Below, one piece after another: positions 1-8,974 of a stretch of DNA of 64,000 nucleotides. Location: the NCBI GenBank assembly GCA_031291255.1, contig JARLJN010000008.1:1-64000 (forward strand), read 5' to 3'. How positions within the stretch are numbered: position 1 is the first letter of the stretch; every line of letters starts with the position of its first letter. The stretch comes from Gammaproteobacteria bacterium. Lineage in GTDB: Bacteria > Pseudomonadota > Gammaproteobacteria > DSM-16500. The notes beneath the pieces are model-generated. The model was not told the origin of the DNA, ran no database searches, and was given only the letters and a program-made list of their open reading frames with translations. Made by a program: the position numbers and the translations under genes.

Positions 1-1
1 T

Positions 2-79
2 ATTTTAGGCGGTTTGGGAGTGGTGAAGTTTTTAATTGCGGAATATTTATTAAAATTTATTTCTCCTAGGAAAGCCTAA
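2..79 (+). CDS. C-terminal end of an upstream membrane protein (partial)
   Basis: An open frame runs in from the left edge and stops with TAA at 77-79. It encodes about 25 residues, beginning ILGGLGVVKFLIAEYLLKF and ending SPRKA. The hydrophobic character suggests the last transmembrane helix of a membrane protein whose body lies outside the window. The same reading frame recurs in a duplicated copy at 131-205, which supports it being a real gene end. The family is not recognised. Confidence 0.4.
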   Translation: MLGGLGVVKFLIAEYLLKFISPRKA

Positions 80-130
80 TTCATTCACGTATTCGCTGCG
101 ATTAAACCGGGCTTCAACAACTAGCGAGCG

Positions 131-205
131 ATGCCCTATCCTTTAATTTATATTTTAGGCGGTTTGGGAGTGGTGACGTTTTTAATTGCGGAATGTGTTT
201 TGTAG
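131..205 (+). pseudogene. Duplicated gene 3' fragment, closed by an inserted repeat
   Basis: ATG at 131 opens a 24-codon frame (MPYPLIYILGGLGVV and onward) matching the gene end at 2-79. Its TAG stop at 203-205 is part of the inserted palindromic element beginning GTAGCGTGG. It is most simply a dead copy of the end of the upstream gene, not a functional small protein. Confidence 0.4.
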
Positions 206-239
206 CGTGGACAAAGGCGTACAGCGCCGTGTCCGCGGG
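202..239. repeat. Palindromic repeat, GTAGCGTGGACAAAGGCG family
   Basis: The sequence GTAGCGTGGACAAAGGCG is followed by CGCCGTGTCCGCGG. The GGACA/TGTCC and GGCG/CGCC parts pair into a short hairpin. Further members occur at 30250-30346 (interrupted) and 48078-48114. Confidence 0.7.
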
Positions 240-255
240 GTATGCCTCATTCATT

Positions 256-281
256 CCCGGATTCGCTGCGCTTAATCCGGG
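256..281. repeat. CCCGGATT hairpin, REP-like family A (short form)
   Basis: CCCGGATT at 256-263 pairs with AATCCGGG at 274-281 around a CGCTGCGCTT loop, followed by CTAC. This is the core of the dispersed GTAGCCCGGATT repeat family seen at 6939, 10333 and 43169. A degenerate copy lies at 88-114. Confidence 0.7.
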
Positions 282-454
282 CTACAAAAACTAGCCCCAT
301 ACATTCTGTTCTTTATTTAACCACAATATACACCAAATAAAACCCATCTAAATCCAAATAACTCATTAAATATACAATATATCATTGCTAAAAAGACCAT
401 TTCTCTATATTATGTGCAAATATTCTACTTTAAAGCTTAATAAAGAGTACATCT

Positions 455-2944
455 ATGCTCAGTCACCGCCTAGACCAGCCATTAATTAACGCTATTAAGA
501 ATCATACGCCAGACGTGCTTGTGACCACCTTGAAATCAGCCCCTCATCACGATAGCGTGAACTCTGTTGATTCGGCTAAATTCACACCCTTACAACGTGT
601 TGCGAGCACAGGCATGACTGAAGCCTTGCTGTGGTTGTTGAATGCTCATGCGGCGGTTGATCTTGCTCAAGAAGTCCCAGCCTATTTTGAGGATAGATTA
701 CGCGAATATCATAAAACACCGCTGTATCTAGCCCTAGAACATCATCAAGAATTAAATGCACAAATCTTATTACTCTGTGGAGCGAATAAAGAAACCGCTT
801 ACGCTCTCGCAGAACACAATAAAGATCGCAGCATGATGCATGCTTTAGAACGCTTACAGATAAAGCCACAGCTGATAGATCAGATATTACTATGGGCGGT
901 TAATCATTACAGTGTGCATCATGGTTTTGAATTATTACATGTCATCAGCCTTACACTTAAAAAACTTAACGATGATTTAAATTCTCACGACGGTGAAGAA
1001 AAAGAAGCTCCTGTTGAACTCTCGTTTTCATTAAGCGCACAACCTTCTCTTTCTTTGCAACAACCCTATGCCGGCTATGCACAACAAATTGAGCGGATAT
1101 TACAAGGCTTAATCGAGCTTGCGCTTTATAGAAATCAACCCGAACTTGCTTTGCAATTAATAAATATAAACTCAGGAAAAATAACGTCACAAGCTCATAT
1201 TGCCAGCGCTGGTTATTGGTTAGCAATTAAGAATATAATCTCAGACCCAATACAAGAAAAAATAAAGACTAACGCCGAGTTAACTCTTAAGACCTTACAA
1301 GATTTTCAAGCCAGCGGTAAAAAAGATTTTTTATTAACACAGATGGCATATCCCCAGTTAGAGTATGCCAATCTCTATATTGAAACGCCTAATCCTAACC
1401 CTATACTTCCTGGTCTTAACGCGCGACAACGTAAAATTTACCGTGCTATTCAATATGCCGATCCGTCTCAAGATGCATTATTAAAAAAATTCGTTAGCGT
1501 GATGACTGAAGAGTGTTTGCATGTCTTGAGCTTTTGTATTAAAGAAAAAAATTATGTGGCTTTTGATTTTTTAAAAACGTATCTCAGCAATGAGCTCATT
1601 TTCCAACATGCATTAGTGACTCAAGATGCTGACTTACTCTTGGCATACAGTTTTAATACCAATCATTTCATGTATGAGATCGCTGATCTCTATCCTCAGA
1701 ACGCAAACGCTGCGCTGTCTTTATTGAGAGAGCAATGTGGAATAGAAGAAGTGGATGGTGTGAGCTTTTGTATAATAAGTCATGGTATTTCAGGTTACAA
1801 AGAATTACGTAGTGCACCTTTAATTAAAAAACATAAACAGTTTTTAATTCATCACGAAGTCACTGATGAAATGTTTTTACGTTTATATTTTCATGCCATG
1901 TTTCATCGCAATGACGTTAATCATTTGCAGCAAGCAGCGCGCATTTTACATGCGAATAATGCAACAGATTTCATAGAACATGCGAAACGTTTTGGGTTTG
2001 ATTTTACAAATCAATTTCAAATACGTGCAGAAATAAAATCTAAGCTTGATATAAAAGCATTGCATCACTATCCGACTATTTCTAAGAATTTAATGAGTTT
2101 CCTGGATCAGCGCTCTCGCGCACGTTTTTCGACACTTTCAAAATCGCATCATCTAGTCTACATAGAAACGCAGCTTGCTCTTTTTCAACAAACATTAAAT
2201 CATCTGCAAATTGAATTAAAGAAATTACCTTTTTTAAAAAATCGCAACTATCGCGGTTTTACAAATCTAGATAGAAATCTTTTAATTTACTTATTTTTTA
2301 GCACCGTTGCCGAAAGTATATGCGATGGATTTTTAGGAAAGTATGTTACACAACAAAAAAATACAATATCAGAAATGCGTGAAACATGGACTGATAAAGG
2401 CAGTACTTGTGATTCTTATATCTTATACGAGAGATGCAATTATTTACCCGACAGTGCCAAAATATGTAGTGACTTCTGCATTAGTTTATCCAAGGACGAT
2501 CGTAATATCTTTATTTTTGCTATGTTTACTTCACTCGTGGGTATATTTCTTTTGTTTATGCTAATGAAAAGTGCTTCTGGTTTAAAAAAATTGGCGCTTG
2601 CTTTTTATGATGGATTAGATCGCTTTAATCCCATGGCTCTCACTGAACTGCCCGCAGATTTTCAAAATGAACTGACTGACGTATTTGATCAGATGCAAGA
2701 AACCACGACAGAAGCACTAAATTTATCTCTGCAGTCCAGTGTTCAAGAAGCAAGAACAACGCTAACTGTATTTAAAGATCGCGCGATAGCATGCCAACAG
2801 CGATATGCTTTTTTTAATGCACCCGCGCAAGGGACTCCCGCAAGACTTCATCTCGAAGAACACAAATCAGAATCCTATGAGTATGACGAAGAAGACAATG
2901 TAGAAATGTATTCACAATCCCTACTCAGCAATCAAAGAAGGTAA
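455..2944 (+). CDS. Ankyrin-repeat / F-box-like membrane protein, candidate secreted effector (paralog 1)
   Basis: This 829-residue protein resembles the next gene along its full length. Residues 42-70 and 87-120 read as ankyrin repeats (TPLYLALEHH, then AQILLLCGA). Around residues 539-565 there is an F-box-like stretch with FLDQRSRARFSTLSK. Two hydrophobic segments at about 608-628 and 682-705 flank a loop with four cysteines spaced C-x7-C-x9-C-x3-C. The C-terminus (about 797-820) is rich in Glu and Asp, like the E-block signals of Dot/Icm effectors. No N-terminal signal peptide is seen. ATG at 455 is the first start, with a weak ribosome site. Ankyrin plus F-box architecture is known from Legionella AnkB-type effectors; delivery into host cells is inferred, not shown. 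The F-box call rests on pattern only. Confidence 0.65.
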   Translation: MLSHRLDQPLINAIKNHTPDVLVTTLKSAPHHDSVNSVDSAKFTPLQRVASTGMTEALLWLLNAHAAVDLAQEVPAYFEDRLREYHKTPLYLALEHHQELNAQILLLCGANKETAYALAEHNKDRSMMHALERLQIKPQLIDQILLWAVNHYSVHHGFELLHVISLTLKKLNDDLNSHDGEEKEAPVELSFSLSAQPSLSLQQPYAGYAQQIERILQGLIELALYRNQPELALQLININSGKITSQAHIASAGYWLAIKNIISDPIQEKIKTNAELTLKTLQDFQASGKKDFLLTQMAYPQLEYANLYIETPNPNPILPGLNARQRKIYRAIQYADPSQDALLKKFVSVMTEECLHVLSFCIKEKNYVAFDFLKTYLSNELIFQHALVTQDADLLLAYSFNTNHFMYEIADLYPQNANAALSLLREQCGIEEVDGVSFCIISHGISGYKELRSAPLIKKHKQFLIHHEVTDEMFLRLYFHAMFHRNDVNHLQQAARILHANNATDFIEHAKRFGFDFTNQFQIRAEIKSKLDIKALHHYPTISKNLMSFLDQRSRARFSTLSKSHHLVYIETQLALFQQTLNHLQIELKKLPFLKNRNYRGFTNLDRNLLIYLFFSTVAESICDGFLGKYVTQQKNTISEMRETWTDKGSTCDSYILYERCNYLPDSAKICSDFCISLSKDDRNIFIFAMFTSLVGIFLLFMLMKSASGLKKLALAFYDGLDRFNPMALTELPADFQNELTDVFDQMQETTTEALNLSLQSSVQEARTTLTVFKDRAIACQQRYAFFNAPAQGTPARLHLEEHKSESYEYDEEDNVEMYSQSLLSNQRR

Positions 2945-2950
2945 CTTGAT

Positions 2951-5389
2951 ATGTTAAATCGCGCTATCAAAGAACATAGACCTAATACATTAATTGCTGA
3001 GTTAAAGGCAGGCTTTCATACGAGTGAAGTCAATGAGATTGATGCTTTGCAGATGACAGCGCTGCAAAATGCGGCACAAAATGGCATGAGTGAAAGTCTT
3101 TTATGGTTAATTGCGAGTGGTGCTCATATAGACCAAGCGGTGAGATTACATCTAGATCAGCAAAATGTCTTGGAACAAGCGCAAAAAACACCGCTTTATT
3201 TGGCCTTAGAATATAGCCAGTGGTTTAACGCACAAATTTTATTGTCATGTGGTGCAGATAAAAATAAAGCCATAGCACTTGCTCTTCATTGCGGCGATGA
3301 CATTATGGTGGAGAGACTGCAATCACTGACTATAGATAAATACATCATGCAATCCGTATTAAGCTGGGCTGTTTTTCACTACCAAGTAAAGCTTGGTTTT
3401 AAGCTGTTAAAGCGTATAGAAAAAGTTATTTCAAAAGAATCTATCGCTGCGCCTATTCCACTCCGGCAGTTAGACGGTGAAGAAAAGGAGGAGTCTTATT
3501 CACTTGCATCAGAAGCATTAATTCCTCATGTAGTGTCTCGTGAAACTGTTTCTTTAAATGATATGTCTACTGTTCTCGCAGGTTTGATTGAATGCGCTAT
3601 GCAAAAAAATATTCCTGCATTAGCGGCATTTCTCATACGTATGAATGACGGCAAGATACGTTCAGATAGAAACATTGCAAGCTTGGGATTTTGGGAAGCA
3701 AAAAATTCGAATCATGAAATTGCAGCAATCATTAAAAATGATAGTGAACAGATTGTCGCAACATTATATCAACTCAATGATATAGCTGATAATGCATTAT
3801 TCTTGAAATACTTTAGCGCTGCATCATTAGACCAAGCTAACAGCTATTTAGAATCCGATGACGAACTCACCTATCCTGACCATTTCACCCCACGCCATTG
3901 TAAAATATATTTTGCAGCGAATTATCAATTAGTCGATTTAATTGAAAAATTTTCAGGTCATCACTCTAATGATTTGTTAACTGTTTTAGATTATACAGTG
4001 TTGACTAAAAATTATGTTGCGTACGCTAGTTTGGCTAAGAGTCTCAAGGTAGACACCTTATTGGCACATGCCTTAGCAACAGATAACACAGAATTACTTT
4101 TTTTAGTGATGTTTCATCAGAATTGTTTTGCTTATGAGCTTGCAGAAAAATATCCTGAACTCTCAACTGTTTTTTTAAATACGTTTATTCCAGTTCCTGT
4201 TGCGGAACGTGAAGGGTTGATGTATCGCATGATGAGTCATGGATTACACGGTTTAAAAGACACGCGTGATAATAAAACCATCGCATTTCAAAAAAAATTC
4301 ATGCTAGATAATCAAGTTACACAAGATAACTTTTTTCATATGTATTTTCATGTGGTATACGGTCGTAATGATATCACTCATAGCCAACAAGCTTTTCAAC
4401 GCTTAAATCAAAATGCTATCTATGATCTTAACTTGAAAGCTAAACGTTTTGGTTTTGATTTTACAGCTAATATATCTTCAATACCTATGCAGGATAACTC
4501 GCTATTTACACGAGTATTTTTGACGAATAAATTTGGACCTTCACAATTACTATTTGAAATGTTGGATCAAAAAAGCAAAGCACGTCTTTCGCGTGTTTCA
4601 AAATCTTGTTATCGTCTACAATCTACTGCCGAGCTTGACATCTATAATCATTTTTTAAATAGCCTGGCACTCGAAACAAAGGCTTTTCCATTTTGGAATC
4701 ATCGAAATACATCAGCGCTCAATAGTCGCAAAATAATATTTATGCTCGCTTTTATTATTAGTGCGATTGGACTCAGTGTTTCCTCTTACTTTATTCATCA
4801 AATATCTAACGAGAGAGAAAATATTGAGAATGAAATGCGCGATCAAATCGGTTGTTCAACTGTCCTCATCGCTAGCGAGGATGTCTGTACGGATTTATCA
4901 CGATCTGGTTATAAGGATGAATGTGCTTCTTTTTGCGATGCTTTGGGAACAGCATTTTATACTATGATAGGCTCTGGCATAGGCTGTGCTTTTAGCGCAC
5001 TTGCAATGCTCATTATGTTATTCGAAAAATCTGCCCTAGAAGGATTCTATGAAGTGATACGAGCTTATTCAAAAGGTAGCTCACGTTTTAAAAATGTTTC
5101 CTTAACAGTATTTTCTCCCGCCTTGCAAAGTGAAGCCGTAGCTATTTTGGAAGCTTTATCCATTCCTGTAGAGGAGTTACAACCTAATTTACCTATTGTC
5201 GCACCACAGGAATTAACGCTCAGTTCTTCTGTAAATGATATTCAGACAGCCATACAAACACGTAAAGAAGCTATTCAACAAGCCAGAGCGCGTTATGCTT
5301 TATTTGCACGTCAACAAGATATTGTGATCGAGATTCAAGAAGAGGATGAGGCAGAAGAAAAACAAGGTCTGCTTCCTAGAGTGGATTAA
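2951..5389 (+). CDS. Ankyrin-repeat / F-box-like membrane protein, candidate secreted effector (paralog 2)
   Basis: The gene begins 6 bp after its paralog, so the two are probably cotranscribed. The 812-residue product has the same order of parts: ankyrin-like repeats in the first 120 residues (KTPLYLALEYSQWFNAQILL), a central helical region, and an F-box-like motif near 528-553 (MLDQKSKARLSRVSK). It also has two membrane segments near 597-617 and 667-690 with four cysteines between them, and an acidic tail (IEIQEEDEAEEKQ) 7-20 residues from the end. Sequence identity to paralog 1 is modest, so the duplication is old or fast evolving. Conservation of the F-box-like segment and of the cysteine loop argues that both matter. 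The cellular role is unknown. Confidence 0.65.
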   Translation: MLNRAIKEHRPNTLIAELKAGFHTSEVNEIDALQMTALQNAAQNGMSESLLWLIASGAHIDQAVRLHLDQQNVLEQAQKTPLYLALEYSQWFNAQILLSCGADKNKAIALALHCGDDIMVERLQSLTIDKYIMQSVLSWAVFHYQVKLGFKLLKRIEKVISKESIAAPIPLRQLDGEEKEESYSLASEALIPHVVSRETVSLNDMSTVLAGLIECAMQKNIPALAAFLIRMNDGKIRSDRNIASLGFWEAKNSNHEIAAIIKNDSEQIVATLYQLNDIADNALFLKYFSAASLDQANSYLESDDELTYPDHFTPRHCKIYFAANYQLVDLIEKFSGHHSNDLLTVLDYTVLTKNYVAYASLAKSLKVDTLLAHALATDNTELLFLVMFHQNCFAYELAEKYPELSTVFLNTFIPVPVAEREGLMYRMMSHGLHGLKDTRDNKTIAFQKKFMLDNQVTQDNFFHMYFHVVYGRNDITHSQQAFQRLNQNAIYDLNLKAKRFGFDFTANISSIPMQDNSLFTRVFLTNKFGPSQLLFEMLDQKSKARLSRVSKSCYRLQSTAELDIYNHFLNSLALETKAFPFWNHRNTSALNSRKIIFMLAFIISAIGLSVSSYFIHQISNERENIENEMRDQIGCSTVLIASEDVCTDLSRSGYKDECASFCDALGTAFYTMIGSGIGCAFSALAMLIMLFEKSALEGFYEVIRAYSKGSSRFKNVSLTVFSPALQSEAVAILEALSIPVEELQPNLPIVAPQELTLSSSVNDIQTAIQTRKEAIQQARARYALFARQQDIVIEIQEEDEAEEKQGLLPRVD

Positions 5390-5430
5390 GCCACCAGGGG
5401 CCGTAATCCACCATTCAAAGCAACGCTTGT

Positions 5431-6882
5431 TTACACTCTAGAATAATGCGTTAAATACGTTAAGACTTTATCTTCTAATTCGCGGTATTTCCAAATAGAA
5501 CCATGATTACCATTAATCATAATCACAAAAGCAAAAGGTTCTTTATTAGCATTCATTGCATAGCCCGCTAGTGATACGACGCCGGCCATGGTTCCTGTTT
5601 TAGCACGCACCCGCCATGCAATGTTTTGCATGCGTCGTTTGAGCGTGCCATCTACGCCTGCAATCGGCAACGCAGAAACAAAATGTATATTGGTAGAAGG
5701 ATGATGAAATGCAAAATCTAATAATTGCAGCATTTGTCTGGGAGTCGCTTGGTTATAACGTGATAACCCAGAACCATCAATCACATTAAGATGCCAAATA
5801 TCAACTCCGGCTTGTCTAGATAAAATTTGATTAACCGCCATGCCGCCATTTTCCCATGTGCCAGGTCTATGGGTATACATTTGTCCTATTTTTTTAAATA
5901 AAGAACCCGCAATAATGTTGTCTGACATTTTTAACATTTCACTAATCAGTACGCTTAACGGTTTTGAATCATGAGAGGCTAAAATCGGTAAATTTGCAGG
6001 GGCTTTTCCACTATTGATGGCGCCCAGAATGTTGATGCTATAACGACTAAATAAATCTCTTAAAAGCGCTCTGTCATAGAGATAAGTGTCATTGATGACA
6101 GTGCTTATGCCTGCAGAATAGCGACCTTTGGCCATGCATCCACTGATGGAGACTATGCCGCCTTCCACACTGTCTAGTTTTACATAGCACGTTCTAGAAG
6201 CATGCGGACGTGTCATTACGGAATTATGTATGCCGGCAAAATAATATCGAGGACTGGTGACCACTTGCGCTGCATAGCCTGCATTTTTTGCGGGTGAAAC
6301 TTGAAAGGACAAGCAATTGTGGTTAATGATACTGGCACTAATCGGTGCGGCGTAACAATAGCGTTTATCGCTCCATAGCCAGCCTGGGCCAGTGGTGACT
6401 TGATCATAAGCGGATGTGTCTATGTAAACACTACCGACAATCTCATTGATCCCTCTAGCCTTGAGGGCTGCCATCAACTCTCCAAGGTCACTGAAAGTCA
6501 GTGTTGGATCTCCGCTGTAGATAAGATAAACATCGCCATACAATTTGCCGTCTCGTATATTATTTTTTCCGACAAATTGGGTAGAAAAATGAAAATTGGG
6601 ACCTAGATACAATAACCCCGCTTCTGCGGTTAATATTTTTAATATACTGGCTGGGATGAATAAATTTCGTTCATTTCTGGCATAAAGCGTTTCGCCATTT
6701 TTCATTGATCTTATGATGATACCTACATTGGCATTAGGCCCAGCTCCGCGAACAGCCTGATTAATAAAGGATGATAAATTTTGAGTGCCAGCGATGGAGT
6801 AAGAATTTGATCTAGCCTGAGCCGCAGTAACACAGCATAAGCAAAAGACTATCCATGTAAAAACTAAGGCCAGTTGTTTCAT
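5431..6882 (-). CDS. dacB: D-alanyl-D-alanine carboxypeptidase/endopeptidase (PBP4 type)
   Basis: This is a 483-residue penicillin-binding protein of the DacB/PBP4 family (peptidase S13), close to the usual length of about 480. It trims or cleaves peptidoglycan cross-links in the periplasm. An N-terminal signal peptide ends around AQA at residue 23. All three active-site motifs are visible: SILK near residue 79 (SxxK), SDN near 320, and KTGT near 428. ATG at 6882 has a GGAG ribosome site 7 bp upstream. It converges on the ankyrin gene pair and is transcribed alone. Confidence 0.93.
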   Translation of the reverse strand: MKQLALVFTWIVFCLCCVTAAQARSNSYSIAGTQNLSSFINQAVRGAGPNANVGIIIRSMKNGETLYARNERNLFIPASILKILTAEAGLLYLGPNFHFSTQFVGKNNIRDGKLYGDVYLIYSGDPTLTFSDLGELMAALKARGINEIVGSVYIDTSAYDQVTTGPGWLWSDKRYCYAAPISASIINHNCLSFQVSPAKNAGYAAQVVTSPRYYFAGIHNSVMTRPHASRTCYVKLDSVEGGIVSISGCMAKGRYSAGISTVINDTYLYDRALLRDLFSRYSINILGAINSGKAPANLPILASHDSKPLSVLISEMLKMSDNIIAGSLFKKIGQMYTHRPGTWENGGMAVNQILSRQAGVDIWHLNVIDGSGLSRYNQATPRQMLQLLDFAFHHPSTNIHFVSALPIAGVDGTLKRRMQNIAWRVRAKTGTMAGVVSLAGYAMNANKEPFAFVIMINGNHGSIWKYRELEDKVLTYLTHYSRV

Positions 6883-6938
6883 GGCGACTCCATTGAATGA
6901 TTATACCGCCTGTAGACACCAGGAGATCTCGTCGATGA

Positions 6939-7017
6939 AGCCCGGATTGAGCGCTGCGAAAATCCGGGATTTCCAGCACCCTTACCCCGGATTTTCGCAG
7001 CGCTCAATCCGGGCTAC
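6939..7017. repeat. REP-like palindrome, family A (complete)
   Basis: AGCCCGGATTGAGCGCTGCG at 6939-6958 and the inverted copy ending GCTCAATCCGGGCTAC at 7017 form about 31-bp arms around a 17-nt loop. It lies in the 266-bp gap between divergent dacB and the small gene at 7150. Close copies occur at 10333-10425 and 43169-43241. Confidence 0.85.
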
Positions 7018-7114
7018 ATTCTTTTTAACGAAAACCCCAGTGTTTGAGTATATTTTACGACCAAGCCCTAGTGCTTTGCAAATGACTAAAGTTAATTAGA
7101 ACTGTAAACACTTG

Positions 7115-7123
7115 TGATATAAT
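7115..7123 (+). promoter_or_regulatory. Extended -10 promoter for the 7150 gene
   Basis: TGATATAAT at 7115-7123 is a perfect TGn plus TATAAT extended -10. No good -35 is present (TTAATT lies at 7092-7097 with a long spacer), as is typical for extended -10 promoters. The start codon at 7150 is preceded by an AGAGGAG ribosome site. Confidence 0.5.
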
Positions 7124-7149
7124 AATCTAGCAAATAGAGGAGAATAATA

Positions 7150-7338
7150 ATGAGTAAAGACCCCATTTTAACAAATTATGTCAGCGAGATTGATCAACTG
7201 CTGCAGAACTTCACTAAAGAGCATACTGAATTGTCTGCTTCGCAAAAAAAAGAAAAAGCCAAACATGACCGTATTTATAAATTACGGGACAGCGTAGAGC
7301 GTCAAACTGAAAGCACCCAGCTCTGGGAAAAATTTTAA
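7150..7338 (+). CDS. Small charged helical protein, unknown function
   Basis: This 62-residue protein has a strong ribosome site (AGAGGAGAATAATA before ATG). It is Lys/Glu/Gln rich with no membrane segment or signal peptide. The heptad-like spacing of hydrophobic residues (ILTNYVSEIDQLLQNF) suggests a helical or coiled-coil protein. It is followed 17 bp later by a small membrane protein and probably forms an operon with it and the MFS gene. I do not recognise the family. Confidence 0.6.
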   Translation: MSKDPILTNYVSEIDQLLQNFTKEHTELSASQKKEKAKHDRIYKLRDSVERQTESTQLWEKF

Positions 7339-7355
7339 AAACGTAGGAATTTATC

Positions 7356-7580
7356 ATGCAAAATTTTTTAGCTAGATTCATGCCGTTTTTGATATTGGGT
7401 TTAATGATAGTCATATTGATTGCGGGCTTAGTTTTATTATCCTATCTTTTGATATTTGGCGCGTTAATTGGTGTGGTATTGTTTTCTGCAGCATGGCTCA
7501 AGAATAAACTGTTTCCTTCAAAAGACATAACCACTAATCCACCTAAATCAGGCCGCACTATAGATCATGATGACCTGTGA
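7356..7580 (+). CDS. Small two-helix membrane protein, unknown function
   Basis: This 74-residue product is dominated by one long or two adjacent hydrophobic helices (about residues 8-44, PFLILGLMIVILIAGLVLL and onward) followed by a polar tail. The gene sits between the 62-residue protein and the MFS transporter with short gaps, so cotranscription is likely. No family is recognised. Confidence 0.55.
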   Translation: MQNFLARFMPFLILGLMIVILIAGLVLLSYLLIFGALIGVVLFSAAWLKNKLFPSKDITTNPPKSGRTIDHDDL

Positions 7581-7607
7581 GTCGCATCACTTTAAAAAGT
7601 TAAAATC

Positions 7608-8873
7608 ATGCAAATTAAATCGAATAAATCAGCGTCTATCTTCCCCTTGCTGTGGGTTATGTTGTTTGATCACACCAGTTTAAATATTGCTTTTCCTATT
7701 TTAACGCTGCTGTTTTTTGATGTGCAAAGTCATTTGTTTGCCCCTGGTACATCCCATGCTGTGCGCAGCATGTGGTATGGCGTCTGTGCAGCCATTCCTC
7801 ATGTAGTCAATTTAGTGATGACGCCTCTCTTAAGTGCGCTGTCAGATGAATACGGACGAAAAAAAATTCTGTTAGTTGGAACCTTGGGCGCTTTGTTATT
7901 TGCATTAACTGCAGCGCTGGGTGTTGTGTTTGGTTTATTAAGTTTGTTATTGCTAGGGCGTTTTATACAAGGCGCTTTTTCTCGAACAAATCCTATTGCA
8001 CAAGCGGTTATTGGTGATATTTCAACGCGTGAAAATAAAATTCGGAATATGGGATATTTACAACTCTCTATTTCATTAGGTGCTTTTATAGGTCCTATTA
8101 TAGGCGGTTATTTTGCAAATCAATTTTATTTTTCTACATTAAATTTTTCTCTTCCTTATTTCATCGCGACTTTATTTGCAGGCATTAGCTGCTTATTAAC
8201 GCTGTTCTTTTTTGACGAAACACATACCGTTAGAAGCAAGCCCACCTTAAATTATTTTTTTAATTTAGCAGCGCTTAAGAAAGTTTTTTTTCAACCCCAA
8301 GTGTTGCGTATCTCTGCCATGTTATTACTCAGTCAAATCAGTTGGAGTATGTATTATCAATTTATTCCTCCGATTTTAAAAACAGCATTAGGATTTAAAG
8401 CGCATGCACTGGGAATATTCGTAGGCCTAGAGGCACTGTGGTTAGCATTGGCAACCGGTTTTGGAATTAAGTTTTTACAGAATTTTTTTGATCTAAAAAA
8501 AATGTTAATGCTGTCACTTTATCTTGTGTTAGCCGGTTTAGTTTTAAGCGTATTATTTTGTTTGTTACCCGCAAAAGGCTATTCTTTGTTAATTTGGCTT
8601 GCGGCAATTCCAACGGCAGTGGGTGATGTGATCGCTTACAGTTGTTTAACAACTTTATATTCTGACGGCGTTCTAAAAGAAGAGCAGGGTAAAGTCATGG
8701 GAATCTGCTTTATCGTCGTTGCTCTGATCTGGTCACTCACCGCATTGTTAGGGGGAGTGATTATGAGTTTCAATGTATTAATGCCTTTGATCTTAGCCCC
8801 TGTGGGGATTGTTATTTCGATTATTTTGCTGCATTCCAGCCTGGGCAAGCAGTTGTTTTCTATAACCCATTGA
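7608..8873 (+). CDS. MFS transporter, TetA-like drug efflux family
   Basis: The 421-residue protein has about 12 hydrophobic segments, as in 12-helix major facilitator antiporters. Motif A is clear after the second helix (SDEYGRKKILLVG), and a conserved Asp sits in helix 1 (LFDHTSLNIAFPIL). The segment LLGRFIQGAFSRTNPIAQAV resembles the helix 4-5 region of TetA/TCR-type proton-coupled exporters. It would export a small molecule from the cytoplasm in exchange for protons; the substrate cannot be told. It is the third gene after the small pair at 7150-7580. Confidence 0.8.
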   Translation: MQIKSNKSASIFPLLWVMLFDHTSLNIAFPILTLLFFDVQSHLFAPGTSHAVRSMWYGVCAAIPHVVNLVMTPLLSALSDEYGRKKILLVGTLGALLFALTAALGVVFGLLSLLLLGRFIQGAFSRTNPIAQAVIGDISTRENKIRNMGYLQLSISLGAFIGPIIGGYFANQFYFSTLNFSLPYFIATLFAGISCLLTLFFFDETHTVRSKPTLNYFFNLAALKKVFFQPQVLRISAMLLLSQISWSMYYQFIPPILKTALGFKAHALGIFVGLEALWLALATGFGIKFLQNFFDLKKMLMLSLYLVLAGLVLSVLFCLLPAKGYSLLIWLAAIPTAVGDVIAYSCLTTLYSDGVLKEEQGKVMGICFIVVALIWSLTALLGGVIMSFNVLMPLILAPVGIVISIILLHSSLGKQLFSITH

Positions 8874-8909
8874 AAAAACAAACATTTAATTTTTTCTATT
8901 CAATCACTC

Positions 8910-8942
8910 CTTAATAAAGCGTTAAGTTATTCTGTATATAAT
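8910..8942 (+). promoter_or_regulatory. PmrA-like direct repeat with -10 upstream of the 8975 gene
   Basis: CTTAATAAA at 8910-8918 and GTTAAGTTA at 8921-8929 are two half sites whose TTAA cores are exactly 11 bp apart. This is the spacing of the PmrA box described for Legionella and Coxiella Dot/Icm effector genes (cTTAATatT, two bases, cTTAATatT). TATAAT follows at 8937-8942, so the box covers the -35 position. The start codon at 8975 has a GGAGAG ribosome site. Confidence 0.5.
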
Positions 8943-8974
8943 ATACACAGTAATTTTATTATTGGAGAGAATAA

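Larger units (their letters stand above)
1..330. repeat. Imperfect tandem duplication of a roughly 150-bp unit
   Basis: Bases 1-44 and 151-194 are almost identical (one mismatch). The following bases 74-124 match 244-294 with several changes. The second unit is longer because a palindromic element of the GTAGCGTGGACAAAGGCG type sits at 202-239. The rest of the gap up to the first gene at 455 is AT-rich and holds nothing else I recognise beyond a possible -10 (TATATT) near 407. Confidence 0.75.

Noticed and set aside
1..330. CRISPR-like tandem repeats
   Set aside because: Only two long imperfect copies, no regular spacers and no cas genes.
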